A DNA stretch of 64,000 nucleotides. Source: Microcella indica. GTDB lineage: Bacteria; Actinomycetota; Actinomycetes; Actinomycetales; Microbacteriaceae. The notes beneath the pieces are model-generated. The model was not told the origin of the DNA, did not search any database, and saw only the letters and a program-made list of their open reading frames with translations. A program made the position numbers and the translations under genes. This document shows positions 8,156-16,779 of the stretch, in pieces (position 1 is the stretch's first letter; every line of letters starts with the position of its first letter). The stretch is from contig NZ_CP058670.1 of assembly GCF_013414345.1 (NCBI RefSeq), forward strand, positions 1,116,001 to 1,180,000, written 5' to 3'.

Positions 8156-9141
8156 GACATCAGCACCGCGACCCGCTCTCCGGCAGCGGCGCGATCCCGA
8201 GCACGCGTCCCGAGCCTGGGCCGATCGCCGTGCTGCCCACCGTTCCGGCCGCCTTCGTCGACGCCGTGGCGGCGGGGGGCGGCGAGGTGGCTGAGCTCGA
8301 CGCCCGCACTCGCGGGCTCGTGTGGTTGAGCGAGAAGCGCGCTGACGAGCTGGCGGAGCTGCTGGAGGCGCATCCCGCCATCGGATGGGTGCAGCTGCCG
8401 TGGGCGGGAGTGGACGCGTTCGCGGATCTCTTCGCGAGTCTCCCCGGCGGTCGAGGGCCGGTCTTCACGAGTGCGAAGGGTGCATACTCCGAGCCCGTCG
8501 CCGAGCACGCCGTGGCGCTCGCCCAGGCGGTGCTGCGCGAGCTCGCGCCCAAGGCGCGGCACGCCCGGTGGGCTGAGGCGCGCACGGGAACCTCGCTCTA
8601 CGGCCGGCACGTGGTCCTCGTCGGCGCCGGGGGCATCGCGCGCGAGATCCTGCGCCTGCTCGAGCCCTACCGCGTCACGGTCACGGTCGTGCGGCGCACG
8701 GCGCAGCCTCTCGAGGGAGCGAACGAGACGGTCGCGGTGGATGCCCTGCACGACGTCCTCCCGCGCGCCGAAGTGCTCATCCTCGCCGCGGCAGCCACGT
8801 CGGCGAGCCGTCACCTGATCGGCGCGCGCGAGCTCGCGCTGCTGCCGGAGGGGGCCGCGCTCGTCAACATCGCGCGCGGCGCGCTCGTCGACACGGCGGC
8901 GCTCGGCGAGGCCCTCGCGCAGGGTCGGCTCGTCGGTGCGGGTCTCGACGTCACCGAGCCGGAGCCGCTGCCGGCCGACCACCCGTTGTGGGGCGAGCCG
9001 CGCTGCCTCATCACCTCGCACTCGGCAGACACCCCGGAGATGACGGCGCCGCTCCTCGCTCAGCGCATCACCGAGAACGTGCGCGGCTTCCTCGGCGATG
9101 GGCGATTCGTGGGGCTCGTCGACCCGGAGGCGGGGTACTGA
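8152..9141 (+). CDS. D-isomer-specific 2-hydroxyacid dehydrogenase family protein
   Basis: This 329-residue protein belongs to the NAD-dependent 2-hydroxyacid dehydrogenase superfamily. The dinucleotide-binding turn VGAGGIAREI is near residue 157, the conserved arginine is in NIARGALVDTAAL, the acidic residue in LDVTEPEPLP and the catalytic histidine in ITSHSAD. The glycine-rich motif is GAGGIA rather than the usual GxGxxG. The N-terminal half is short and divergent. Coupling to the ABC ATPase through ATGA is unusual. The substrate is unknown. Confidence 0.88.
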   Translation: MRHQHRDPLSGSGAIPSTRPEPGPIAVLPTVPAAFVDAVAAGGGEVAELDARTRGLVWLSEKRADELAELLEAHPAIGWVQLPWAGVDAFADLFASLPGGRGPVFTSAKGAYSEPVAEHAVALAQAVLRELAPKARHARWAEARTGTSLYGRHVVLVGAGGIAREILRLLEPYRVTVTVVRRTAQPLEGANETVAVDALHDVLPRAEVLILAAAATSASRHLIGARELALLPEGAALVNIARGALVDTAALGEALAQGRLVGAGLDVTEPEPLPADHPLWGEPRCLITSHSADTPEMTAPLLAQRITENVRGFLGDGRFVGLVDPEAGY

Positions 9142-9195
9142 GCGTGCAGCGGCACCGGTGTGGTCTGATACCGTAGTCCTCGCTGTTCCACACGA

Positions 9196-9271
9196 TCCTC
9201 GATAGCTCAATTGGCAGAGCAGCCGGCTGTTAACCGGCAGGTTGTTGGTTCGAGTCCAACTCGGGGAGCCA
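9196..9271 (+). tRNA. tRNA-Asn (GTT)
   Basis: The acceptor stem TCCTCGA (9196-9202) pairs with TCGGGGA (9261-9267). The anticodon loop CTGTTAA gives anticodon GTT. The TTCGAGT T-loop is present, and CCA is encoded (9269-9271). Confidence 0.97.
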
Positions 9272-9422
9272 CCCTCTCCCTCTCGTGATCGCTCACGGCC
9301 GCGTGCCGGACCGCGGGCGGGGTGCGGGAGCGGAGTCCGCCGCGATAGCGTGGCACCAGCCGCGTCGTCGAGGCGGATTCAGCGTCAGTGCCTCGCGCGG
9401 GCCCGAGCGTCAGGAGCGCATC

Positions 9423-10337
9423 ATGGATGAGTGGATCTCGGCGAACGCGATGTTCCTCGTTCTCGTCCTCGGACCCTCGGCGGTTCTGCTTCTGCTCTTC
9501 ACGGTCGTGCTGCTCGTCGCCTGGGTGCGCGCCCGATCCCGCGCTCGCCGCACGGCGTTCGACCGCACGGCGGCGGAGCGCGAGCGCATCGACCTCGAGC
9601 TGTCGCTCGCCGAACAGACGGGCCGGCTGCGCGTGATCCGCGAGCTGCACGAGCTGTCGGTGCACGCCATCTCGACGGTCATCTCGCGGGCCGACGGCAT
9701 CCGCTACACGGCTGAGCGCGACCCCGCGGCGGCCGCTCGCGTGGCCGAGGCGATGGCGGAGACTGCGCGGGCGACGCAGGCCGATCTGCGCCGGGTCATG
9801 AGCGTCGTGCGCGAGGGGGAGGCGAGCGTCGAGCCGCACCCCCAGCTGCGCTCGACGCGCGAGCTGTTCTCTCTCATGCGCGATTCGGGTCTCGACGTGG
9901 TCTTCGAGGAGCATGGCAAGCCGGTCGACCTCATGCAGGGCGTCGAGCTCACCATCTACCGCATCCTGCAGGAGGCCCTCGCGAACGCTCTGACGTACGG
10001 CGGCGGGGGCACGCAGGCGCGTGTCTCCTTCACGTGGTCGGCCGACGGTCTTCAGATCAAGGTGGAGGACGACGGTGCGCGAGCGGCGGCCCGGCGCGAG
10101 GGCGTCGACCCGAACGACGCCAAGGCGCGCGCCTACAGTCTGGACGACGACCTGCGAGCGCTGACCGACGAGGTCACGGGGCAGGGCATCCGTGAGATGC
10201 GATCGCGCGCGGAGCTGTACGGGGGCATCCTGACCGCATCCCCTGTCCCCGGTGTGGGCTTCTCGCTCGCGGTCGTGTTCCCCTCGCTCCGCTCGACGAT
10301 GACGGCCCCGCACACTCCGTCCCCGGGGTCAGCATGA
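9423..10337 (+). CDS. Membrane-anchored sensor histidine kinase, HisKA_3/NarL type
   Basis: The 304-residue protein starts with one membrane segment (residues ~9-33, rich in Leu/Val). It continues with a dimerisation helix containing IRELHELSVHAIS, where the histidine of RELHE fits the HisKA_3 phosphoacceptor. An ATPase domain follows, with the N-box EALANALTYGGGG and the glycine loop GQGIREMRSRAELYGG. There is no extracellular sensor domain, so input is probably membrane or cytoplasmic. It overlaps the receiver gene by ATGA and is presumably its partner. Confidence 0.85.
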   Translation: MDEWISANAMFLVLVLGPSAVLLLLFTVVLLVAWVRARSRARRTAFDRTAAERERIDLELSLAEQTGRLRVIRELHELSVHAISTVISRADGIRYTAERDPAAAARVAEAMAETARATQADLRRVMSVVREGEASVEPHPQLRSTRELFSLMRDSGLDVVFEEHGKPVDLMQGVELTIYRILQEALANALTYGGGGTQARVSFTWSADGLQIKVEDDGARAAARREGVDPNDAKARAYSLDDDLRALTDEVTGQGIREMRSRAELYGGILTASPVPGVGFSLAVVFPSLRSTMTAPHTPSPGSA

Positions 10338-10747
10338 GCACGGTCGAGCCCGTCTCGGCGCTCCTCGTCGACGACTCGTCGCAGCAGCGGCTCGGCTGGC
10401 GCATGATCCTCGAGGCGCACCCGGACATCGAGGTGGTCGCGGAGGCTCCCGACGGGGCGCGTGCCCTCGCTCTTGCGCGTCGCATGCCTCTCGACGTCGT
10501 CGTCATGGACGTGCGCATGCCTCGCGTCGGCGGACTCACCGCGGCCGAGCGCATCCGCGCAGATGCGCAGGTGCGCGAGCAGGGCGACCCTCCCGGCATC
10601 GTGCTCATGACCGCGCTCGACCTGGAGGACTTCGTCGGCCCTTCCGCCGACGCGGGCGCCGACGCCCTGCTCTACAAGGACGTCGAGCCCGACACGCTGC
10701 TCACGGCGGTGCGCGCCGCCGCGACCGCCCGCCGAGCGCGCGCGTGA
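10334..10747 (+). CDS. Response regulator receiver domain without an output domain
   Basis: A 137-residue CheY-like receiver has the acidic pair in LLVDDSS, the phospho-acceptor aspartate in VVMDVRMPRVGG, a threonine in LMTALD and the lysine in LLYKDVEP. NarL-type partners of HisKA_3 kinases normally carry a LuxR-type DNA-binding domain after ~150 residues; here the protein stops just after the receiver and azlC starts within the stop. No remnant of a helix-turn-helix is seen in the other frames. It may act by protein contact or have lost its output domain. Confidence 0.85.
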   Translation: MSTVEPVSALLVDDSSQQRLGWRMILEAHPDIEVVAEAPDGARALALARRMPLDVVVMDVRMPRVGGLTAAERIRADAQVREQGDPPGIVLMTALDLEDFVGPSADAGADALLYKDVEPDTLLTAVRAAATARRARA

Positions 10748-11511
10748 GCGATGTCACCTCGCGCCGGGATGCCCGGCGCGCGTCGCTCGCGGTCGGCCTC
10801 GCGGTCTCGGCGTACGGGGTGTCGTTCGGCGCGCTCGCGGTGACGGCGGGCCTCGATGTCTGGCAGACCTGCGTGCTGAGTCTCGTCATGTTCTCGGGCG
10901 GCTCGCAGTTCGCGGTCATCGGCGTGCTCGCCTCGGGCGGCACGGCAGCGGGTCCGGCAGCGGTCGCGGGAGCCACGCTCCTGGGGCTGCGCAACACTCT
11001 GTACGCGGTGCGGGTCTCGCCGATCGTGGGCCCGGGCTGGGTGAAGCGGATCGCCGCCGGCCACCTCACGATCGACGAGTCCACGGCGGTCGCGACCGCC
11101 CAGCCGACGCCGGAGGGTCAGCGGGTGGGCTTCTGGATGACCGGCCTCGTCATCTACGTCGGCTGGAACCTCATGACGCTCGCCGGGGCGCTCCTCGGCG
11201 ACCTGCTCGGAGACGTGAGCCGGTTCGGCCTCGACGCCGCCGCGGCAGCGGCGTTCCTGGGCCTCGTGTGGCCGCGCCTGAGCGCTCTGCAGCCTGTCGT
11301 CGTGGCGGTGGCCGCGGCGGTCGTCGCCGCTGTGGCGATCCCTGTGCTGCCGCCGGGCCTCCCGGTGCTCGTCGCCGCGCTCGTCGCACTCGTGGTGGGC
11401 CTGCCCGACCTGTTCGGGCGCCGCCCCGGTGCTGAGCCGCTGCCTGTGCACGATGCGGCGCTCGACGAGCACGGCCCGCCAGCGCCCGATGCGGGGGAGG
11501 CCCACCGATGA
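10744..11511 (+). CDS. azlC: Branched-chain amino acid exporter large subunit, AzlC family
   Basis: This 255-residue membrane protein with several hydrophobic segments contains family features such as SFGALAVTAGLDVWQTC and MFSGGSQFAVIGV. AzlC pairs with AzlD to export branched-chain amino acids and analogues. The GTG start overlaps the receiver gene and the 3' end overlaps azlD, so kinase, receiver and exporter genes form one coupled run. Control of export by the two-component pair is a plausible inference only. Confidence 0.92.
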   Translation: MSDVTSRRDARRASLAVGLAVSAYGVSFGALAVTAGLDVWQTCVLSLVMFSGGSQFAVIGVLASGGTAAGPAAVAGATLLGLRNTLYAVRVSPIVGPGWVKRIAAGHLTIDESTAVATAQPTPEGQRVGFWMTGLVIYVGWNLMTLAGALLGDLLGDVSRFGLDAAAAAAFLGLVWPRLSALQPVVVAVAAAVVAAVAIPVLPPGLPVLVAALVALVVGLPDLFGRRPGAEPLPVHDAALDEHGPPAPDAGEAHR

Positions 11512-11822
11512 CGCTCTGGCAGATCATCCTGCTCGCCTCGATCGCGGTGCTCGCGCTCAAGCTCGTCGGCTATCTCGTGCCTCCGCGCGTGCTCGAGACC
11601 CCGACGGCCGCGCGCACGGCGAATCTCACGACGGTCGCGCTCCTGTCGGCGCTCATCGTCGTCCAGACGGTGAGCGCGGGGCAGCAGCTCGTGCTCGACG
11701 CGCGGCTGCCGGCCCTCGTGGTCGCGGCGGGGCTCCTCGCGGTGCGTGCGCCGTTCATCCTCGTCATTCTCGCGGCGGCCCTCGCCGCGGCCCTCCTGCG
11801 GATGCTCGGCTGGGCCGCCTGA
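11508..11822 (+). CDS. azlD: Branched-chain amino acid exporter small subunit, AzlD family
   Basis: A 104-residue protein with three to four membrane helices directly follows azlC with an ATGA overlap, as in other AzlCD systems. The LVGYLVPPRVLETP motif after the first helix is typical. It is converging with def on the other strand. Confidence 0.92.
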   Translation: MTLWQIILLASIAVLALKLVGYLVPPRVLETPTAARTANLTTVALLSALIVVQTVSAGQQLVLDARLPALVVAAGLLAVRAPFILVILAAALAAALLRMLGWAA

Positions 11823-11859
11823 CACGCCCGCGTCTCGGCGGCGCGCGGTGCGGTCTCGC

Positions 11860-12426
11860 TCAGTCCTCGAGGTGATCGCGGCCGGGCAGCCAGCTCTGCC
11901 CCGGCGAGCCCCACGACTGCCTCTTGATGGCCTTGAGAGCGGCCTTGCCGTGCGGATGCGCGAGGCGGTCGACGTACAGGATGCCCTGCAGGTGGTCGTA
12001 CTCGTGCTGCAGGATGCGGGCGAGCCAGCCCTCCGCCTCGAGCTCGAACCGGCGCCCCTCGAGGTCGGTCGCGCGCAGGAGCGCGTGCTCCGATCGCCGG
12101 AGGGGGAACCGCTCGCCGGGCACCGAGAGGCAGCCCTCGGAGTCCTCGTCCTCGTCCGCCTCCCCGAGAGGGGGAGGGCTCACGAGCAGCTCCGGATCGA
12201 TGGCCGTGCCGTGATGCCGCTCGCCGTTCTCGTCGAGCCAGTCGTAGACGAAGATGCGCGCATCCACCCCCACCTGCGGAGCGGCGAGACCCACGCCGGG
12301 AGCGGCCTTCATGGTCTCGATCATGTCGGCGACGAGGGTGCGCACCTCGGCGGTGATGGCGCCCACGGGAGCGGCGGGAGAGTGCAGTACCGGCTCGCCG
12401 GTGATGCAGATGGGAAGCACGGCCAT
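11860..12426 (-). CDS. def: Peptide deformylase
   Basis: This 188-residue metalloenzyme removes the formyl group from nascent proteins. All three motifs are present: GVGLAAPQVG (residues ~44-53), EGCLSVPG with the metal-binding cysteine, and QHEYDHLQG with the two histidines and catalytic glutamate. A -10 box (complement of AGAATA at 12434-12439) lies 7 nt before the ATG, so the mRNA is probably leaderless. The promoter is divergent with that of the transporter at 12468. Confidence 0.96.
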   Translation of the reverse strand: MAVLPICITGEPVLHSPAAPVGAITAEVRTLVADMIETMKAAPGVGLAAPQVGVDARIFVYDWLDENGERHHGTAIDPELLVSPPPLGEADEDEDSEGCLSVPGERFPLRRSEHALLRATDLEGRRFELEAEGWLARILQHEYDHLQGILYVDRLAHPHGKAALKAIKRQSWGSPGQSWLPGRDHLED

Positions 12427-12433
12427 GCTGCTC

Positions 12434-12467
12434 AGAATATCGAGTGCGGGAGCGGTAGATTGACCGG
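12434..12467. promoter_or_regulatory. Divergent leaderless promoters of def and the DMT transporter
   Basis: The 41-bp intergenic region holds a minus-strand TATTCT (12434-12439), 7 nt before def, and a plus-strand TAGATT (12456-12461), 6 nt before the GTG at 12468. The two genes must share upstream promoter sequence reaching into each other's coding starts. Confidence 0.55.
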
Positions 12468-13385
12468 GTGCCGCCCGAGCTGAGTGAGTTGACCGAGCAG
12501 ATCAGCCTCACCCCTTTTCAGGCCATCGGCATCCCGATCGCGCTCGTCGGCGCCGTGTTCCTCTCGCTCGGCGCGCAGTTTCAGCACCGCGGGGTCGGCA
12601 AGGTCGAGGCGATGCACGGCGACGGCACCAAGTCGGGTCTGAGCCTCCGGCAGATTCTGCACCTGCTCGCGCGCCCCTCCTGGGTGCTCGGTTCGCTCAT
12701 GCTCGCCCTCGCGGTCGTCTTCCAGCTCACGGCTCTCGGTTTCGCGCCGCTCATCGTGGTGCAGCCACTGGGCGTCGTCGCGCTCGTCATCACCGCGATC
12801 GTCAACGCCCGGGTGTCGAGAATTCAGCTCGACCGCCGTGCCATCCGGGCCATCGTCCTGTGCGTGGGCGGAGTCGGCGTCTTCGTGACGATCGCGGCGG
12901 TGTACGCGGTGGAGCAGGAGATCACGCAGACGCAGCTGCTCATCGTGCTCGGCGTGCTGGGGCTCGTCACGGCAGGGTTCGGCGTCGCTTTCGCGCTCCT
13001 GCGCAGAACCGCGACGGCCATGTTCTACATCGTCGGAGCAGGCGTGCTCTACGGCTTCGTCGCGACCCTCGCGAAGGTCGTCCTCAACCGCATCCTCAAC
13101 GGCAACCTCGATTGGCTCACGGGCGTCGCCGTCATCGCGCTGCTCGCCTCCGCGGTGCTCGGCGGGTACTTCGTGCAGACCGCCTACTCGGTGGGCTCAC
13201 CCGATCTCGTCATCGCGGGCCTCACGGTCGTCGACCCGCTCGTCGCGGTGCTCATCGGCGTGATCGTGCTCGGCGAGGCGTCGCTCATCCCGCCCGTGGC
13301 GGCGATCGCCGCCGTGGTGGTCGGGGTGGTCGCGATCTTCGGCGTCATCCAGCTCGCCAAGCACCACCCGCAGACGCACCGTTGA
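12468..13385 (+). CDS. DMT-family (EamA/NIPA-like) membrane transporter
   Basis: The 305-residue integral membrane protein has about nine to ten hydrophobic segments. It resembles actinobacterial DMT-superfamily proteins related to the NIPA magnesium-transporter group. Characteristic stretches are GAVFLSLGAQFQHRGV near the N-terminus, FAPLIVVQPLGVVALVITAI and the C-terminal SPDLVIAGLTVVDPLVAVLIG. The substrate is unknown. The GTG start follows a -10 box directly. Confidence 0.8.
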   Translation: MPPELSELTEQISLTPFQAIGIPIALVGAVFLSLGAQFQHRGVGKVEAMHGDGTKSGLSLRQILHLLARPSWVLGSLMLALAVVFQLTALGFAPLIVVQPLGVVALVITAIVNARVSRIQLDRRAIRAIVLCVGGVGVFVTIAAVYAVEQEITQTQLLIVLGVLGLVTAGFGVAFALLRRTATAMFYIVGAGVLYGFVATLAKVVLNRILNGNLDWLTGVAVIALLASAVLGGYFVQTAYSVGSPDLVIAGLTVVDPLVAVLIGVIVLGEASLIPPVAAIAAVVVGVVAIFGVIQLAKHHPQTHR

Positions 13386-13491
13386 ACTCGCCTGCCCGGG
13401 CCCTGTCCTGCGATAGCGTAGGTCGACGGTCCTCTCGCGACCGCGGCGCCCGTGACGGCGTCCGCCGATCACCTCAAGGAACCTCATCGAC

Positions 13492-14757
13492 GTGCCTGAC
13501 GTACCGCCTACGGGCGCAGCGACCTCCCGCCCGCTCCGCGTCCTCATCGGGGGCGACACCTTCGCGCCCGATGTCAACGGTGCGGCCAAGTTCGCCGAGC
13601 GCCTCGCGGCCGGTCTCGTCGAGCGCGGGCACGAGGTGCACGTCGTCGCTCCGGCAGCCGAGTCGGGGCCCAACTCGACCTCCGTGGAGGTGCACGAGGG
13701 CCAGCCCATGACCGTGCATCGACTGCGCTCGTGGCGCTGGTACCCGCACCCGTGGCTGCGCTACGCACTGCCGTGGCGCATCGAGCCGAACGCGGCCCGC
13801 CTTCTCGACGAGGTCAAGCCCGACGTCGTGCACTTCCAGTCCCACATCGTCGTCGGCCGGGGGCTCGCTCGTGAAGCGGTCAAGCGCGGCATCCGCCTCA
13901 TCGGCACCAACCACTTCATGCCCGAGAACGGCCTGCAGTTCACGCCCTTCATCGGGCCCTTCCGCGAGCCCGCGATCCGCGCCGCGTGGAACGCGGCCGC
14001 CCGCACCTTCGGGCTCGCCGAGGCGGTCACGACGCCCACGCGCAAGGCCGCCGACTACATCGAGCGCTACACGTACCTGAAGGGCGTCTACCCCATCAGC
14101 TGCGGCCTGCACATCGACCACTACACGCCCAACCTCGAGCCGCGCAGCGAGAACGTCGTGCTCTTCCTCGGCCGTGTCGAGTCAGAGAAGCACATCGACG
14201 AGCTGCTGCGCGCAGCCGCCATGCTCGACCCCGAGCTCGATGTCAAGGTCGAGATCATCGGCGACGGCGAGCAGCGCCCCGCCCTCGAGCGGCTCGCCGC
14301 GCAGCTCGGCATCTCGCACCGCGTCCACTTCGCCGGCCACGCGCCCGAGTCGTACCTGAAGCAGCAGCTGACCCGGGCATCCGTCTTCGCCATGCCCTCA
14401 CGGGCCGAACTGCAGTCGATCGCGACCATGGAGGCCATGGCCTCGGGGCTACCCATCATCGGTGCCAACGCGATGGCCCTGCCGCACCTCATCCACGACG
14501 GGGAGAACGGCTACCTCTACGAGCCCGGCGACGTGCCGCGGTTCGCGGAGCTGCTGACGAAGGTGTTCACGATGCCGCACGACGAGCTGCTCGCCCTCAA
14601 GCGCGAGAGCCTCTCGATCGTCGCCGACCACGACATCAACCGCACGCTCGACACGTTCGAGGCGCTCTATCGCGGCGAGCACGTGCCCGCACCCGTCGCG
14701 AGTGACGCCGACGCGCGCGGTCACGACGCTCGCAGCACGGATTCGTCGCGCGACTGA
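13492..14757 (+). CDS. Glycosyltransferase family 4 protein
   Basis: This 421-residue GT-B glycosyltransferase has an N-terminal acceptor domain beginning LIGGDTFAPDVNGAAKF, with VKPDVVHFQSH and TNHFMPENG, as in GDP-mannose-dependent mannosyltransferases of actinobacteria. The C-terminal donor domain has FLGRVESEKHIDELL, the EIIGDGEQ turn and the nucleotide-sugar motif SRAELQSIATMEAMASGLPII, an EX7E-like arrangement. A role in glycolipid or cell-envelope mannosylation is likely but not proven. A TAGCGT box about 75 bp upstream is a candidate promoter. Confidence 0.87.
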   Translation: MPDVPPTGAATSRPLRVLIGGDTFAPDVNGAAKFAERLAAGLVERGHEVHVVAPAAESGPNSTSVEVHEGQPMTVHRLRSWRWYPHPWLRYALPWRIEPNAARLLDEVKPDVVHFQSHIVVGRGLAREAVKRGIRLIGTNHFMPENGLQFTPFIGPFREPAIRAAWNAAARTFGLAEAVTTPTRKAADYIERYTYLKGVYPISCGLHIDHYTPNLEPRSENVVLFLGRVESEKHIDELLRAAAMLDPELDVKVEIIGDGEQRPALERLAAQLGISHRVHFAGHAPESYLKQQLTRASVFAMPSRAELQSIATMEAMASGLPIIGANAMALPHLIHDGENGYLYEPGDVPRFAELLTKVFTMPHDELLALKRESLSIVADHDINRTLDTFEALYRGEHVPAPVASDADARGHDARSTDSSRD

Positions 14758-14812
14758 CGTCGGGCACGAGCGCGCGCTCGGTAGAGTGTGAGCGGCCCGC
14801 CCGTCGGGCCTC

Positions 14813-14886
14813 GGGGCGGTAGCTCAGCTGGTTAGAGCAGTGGACTCATAATCCATCGGTCACGGGTTCAAGTCCCGTCCGCCCTA
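14813..14886 (+). tRNA. tRNA with CAT anticodon (tRNA-Ile2 or elongator tRNA-Met)
   Basis: The acceptor GGGGCGG (14813-14819) pairs with CCGCCCT (14879-14885) with a terminal G-U pair. The anticodon loop CTCATAA gives CAT and the T-loop is TTCAAGT. CCA is not fully encoded (ACC then G). The anticodon stem lacks the three G-C pairs of the initiator. Distinguishing lysidine-modified tRNA-Ile2 from elongator Met needs a trained model. Confidence 0.93.
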
Positions 14887-14913
14887 CCGCTCAGACTCGC
14901 GCCGGGAGGCCTC

Positions 14914-15684
14914 ATGACCATCGCCCACGCTGTGCCCAGCACGGCCGACTCGCGCATCGCCGCGGTCGTTCTGGCCCTGCAGGCGCTCGGCACGCTCGTC
15001 GCGCTCGGGCTCACCGAGGCGCGCCTCGACGTGCTCGTCCTCGTCGAGCCTCCCGTCCTGCTGGGGGAGGGCTCGGCTCCGCTCGTCACCGGCGCGCTCC
15101 TCACTCCCGAGGCAGTGCGCGGCATGCTCGCGGTGCTGCTCGTGACGGCAGCCCTGCAGGCGTTCCTTGTGCACCGCTCGGCGCGGGGAGCACTCGGCGC
15201 CTCGACGGCGTCGACCGCGCACTGGATCGCCGTGTCCCAGTCGCTCGGCATCACGGTCGTCTTCATCGCGCTGCTCAATGGTGCCGCCGCTGCGAGCACG
15301 ATCGTCCTCGCCTACGCGCTCGCCGCCGGCGGCGGCCTCCTCGGGTGGTTGCAGGATCGCGCACCGCGGCTGACCCAGTCGCGGGCCCACCTGTGGCCAT
15401 ACGCCTTTATCACGGTGCTCGTGATCGTGCCCTGGGGTGTCATCGCGCTCGTGCAGATCACCGGCATCGTGCTCGGCGCGCCGGCGAGCGACGGCGTGCG
15501 CGTCACGACGCTCGTCGTGCTCGCGGTGACGGCCGCCTGGGCAGTCGCGGAGTGGGCCATCGCGCGACCCGCGGGCGTGGCGCGCTCGCCCGAGGGCGCC
15601 GCACGCCTGCGCGTGATCGCGTCCACCGGCCTCGCGAGCATTCCGGCGGGCGCAGTCCTCGTGCTCGCGCTCCTCGGGGGCTGA
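14914..15684 (+). CDS. Heliorhodopsin-family protein lacking the retinal-binding lysine
   Basis: A 256-residue seven-helix membrane protein aligns by eye with heliorhodopsins. SRIAAVVLALQ (residues 13-23) matches the family's NRIAGVFHLLQ in helix A. HWIAVSQSLGITVVFIA (103-119) matches RWVEYSLSSSVMIVLIA in helix C. GLLGWLQ (141-147) and VIVPWGVIALV (170-180) match FGWLQ and GIVPWIGLLI. Functional residues are gone: the helix C counterion Glu is Ala106, the family's two buried histidines are not conserved, and the protein contains no lysine at all, so a retinal Schiff base is impossible. The last helix (RVIASTGLASIPAG) has Ser where Lys is expected. It lies 27 bp after the tRNA; its role is unknown. 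Confidence 0.72.
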   Translation: MTIAHAVPSTADSRIAAVVLALQALGTLVALGLTEARLDVLVLVEPPVLLGEGSAPLVTGALLTPEAVRGMLAVLLVTAALQAFLVHRSARGALGASTASTAHWIAVSQSLGITVVFIALLNGAAAASTIVLAYALAAGGGLLGWLQDRAPRLTQSRAHLWPYAFITVLVIVPWGVIALVQITGIVLGAPASDGVRVTTLVVLAVTAAWAVAEWAIARPAGVARSPEGAARLRVIASTGLASIPAGAVLVLALLGG

Positions 15685-15737
15685 GCCTGCCCGCGCGTCG
15701 ATTGGCGCGCATCCCGTCGCTTGGAGAGGATGAGTGC

Positions 15738-16562
15738 ATGGCTGACACCGCACCCGCCCCTACCGCCCTCGAGCGCTACGCGTCCTTCCGCGAGCGGCGC
15801 TCCCTCGCCGCCGTGCAGCCGCAGGGGCCCCTCGCGCTCGTCAACACGCAGTGGGTGGACGGCGAGCAGACCATCTGGGGCGTGCCCGGTCGTTGGGCGA
15901 CCACGCCCGAGGGCGGGCTGCTTGTGACGGCCTCGCCCGACGACGGCATCACCGTCGACGGCGAGCTCGTCGACGGCACTGTGCGCGTGCGCGGCAAGGA
16001 CGATGCCGAGCCGAGCAGCATCGTCTTCGACGACCACACGACCGGGTTCGTCATCGCGGGCGAGGGCGGCACCTACGCCTTGCGCGTGTGGGACGCCCGC
16101 AGCGAGGCGATCGAGAACTTCGGCGGCATCGATGCCTTCGACTACAACCCCGACTGGGTCGTGACGGGCACCTTCCGCGAGATCGAAGGCGGCACGACGG
16201 TCGGCTTCGAGCACCTCAAGGACGAGGGCAAGACGCGCGAGCAGGTCGTGCCCGGCGAGATCCGCTTCACGCACGAGGGCGTCGACTACGACATCGCCGC
16301 CTTCAAGGCGGGGCGCGCTCTGCAGCTCGTGTTCGCCGATGCGACGAACGGCGAGTCCACCTACAGCGTCGGGCGCTTCCTGTTTCTCGCCCCGAACGCC
16401 GACGGCTCGATCACTCTCGACTTCAACCTCGCGATCCTGCCCCCGTGCGCGTTCAGCTACAACTTCAACTGCCCGTTGCCGCCGAAGCAGAACCGCTTCC
16501 CGTTCCCCATCGAGGCCGGAGAGAAGAACGTGCTCGCGAAGGACGGCTCGCTCCTGCACTGA
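15738..16562 (+). CDS. DUF1684 domain-containing protein
   Basis: This 274-residue soluble protein belongs to the DUF1684 family. Visible family features are the N-terminal RYASFRERRSLAAVQPQGPLALV, the central FDYNPDWVVTGTF and the C-terminal LDFNLAILPPCAFSYNFNCPLPP, which carries two cysteines. No signal peptide is present. The function of the family is not established. It follows the heliorhodopsin-like gene by 53 bp and could be co-transcribed. GGAGAGGATGAG lies upstream of the ATG at 15738. Confidence 0.88.
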   Translation: MADTAPAPTALERYASFRERRSLAAVQPQGPLALVNTQWVDGEQTIWGVPGRWATTPEGGLLVTASPDDGITVDGELVDGTVRVRGKDDAEPSSIVFDDHTTGFVIAGEGGTYALRVWDARSEAIENFGGIDAFDYNPDWVVTGTFREIEGGTTVGFEHLKDEGKTREQVVPGEIRFTHEGVDYDIAAFKAGRALQLVFADATNGESTYSVGRFLFLAPNADGSITLDFNLAILPPCAFSYNFNCPLPPKQNRFPFPIEAGEKNVLAKDGSLLH

Positions 16563-16634
16563 GCCGCGTCCCGTGGCGCGGGATGCTGCACTCGCGCCCA
16601 GCGCGGCGGCGAGCCGAGCATCCCACCCGCACAC

Positions 16635-16732
16635 CTCCGCAATTCAGGAGTCGAAGCGGTAGCAACCCGTCTCTCGGGGTCGTGCGCGGCGTGTCGCGCG
16701 GCTCCGAGCGCGCGAACTCCTGAGTTGTGGAG
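16635..16732. repeat. Dispersed ~100-bp inverted-repeat element, copy R3
   Basis: The left arm is CTCCGCAATTCAGGAG (16635-16650), the right arm CTCCTGAGTTGTGGAG (16717-16732). The core is inverted relative to R1, as CGGCGTGTCGC at 16687-16697. It fills the intergenic space between the DUF1684 gene and the polymerase gene. Confidence 0.85.
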
Positions 16733-16779
16733 GTGACCGGGCGGCGGGGCGCGTCGGTGCGACACGGCAGACTGAGCGC

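Noticed and set aside
14813-14886. Initiator tRNA-fMet
   Set aside because: The anticodon stem lacks three consecutive G-C pairs and the 1-72 pair is G-U, not the C-A mismatch of initiators.
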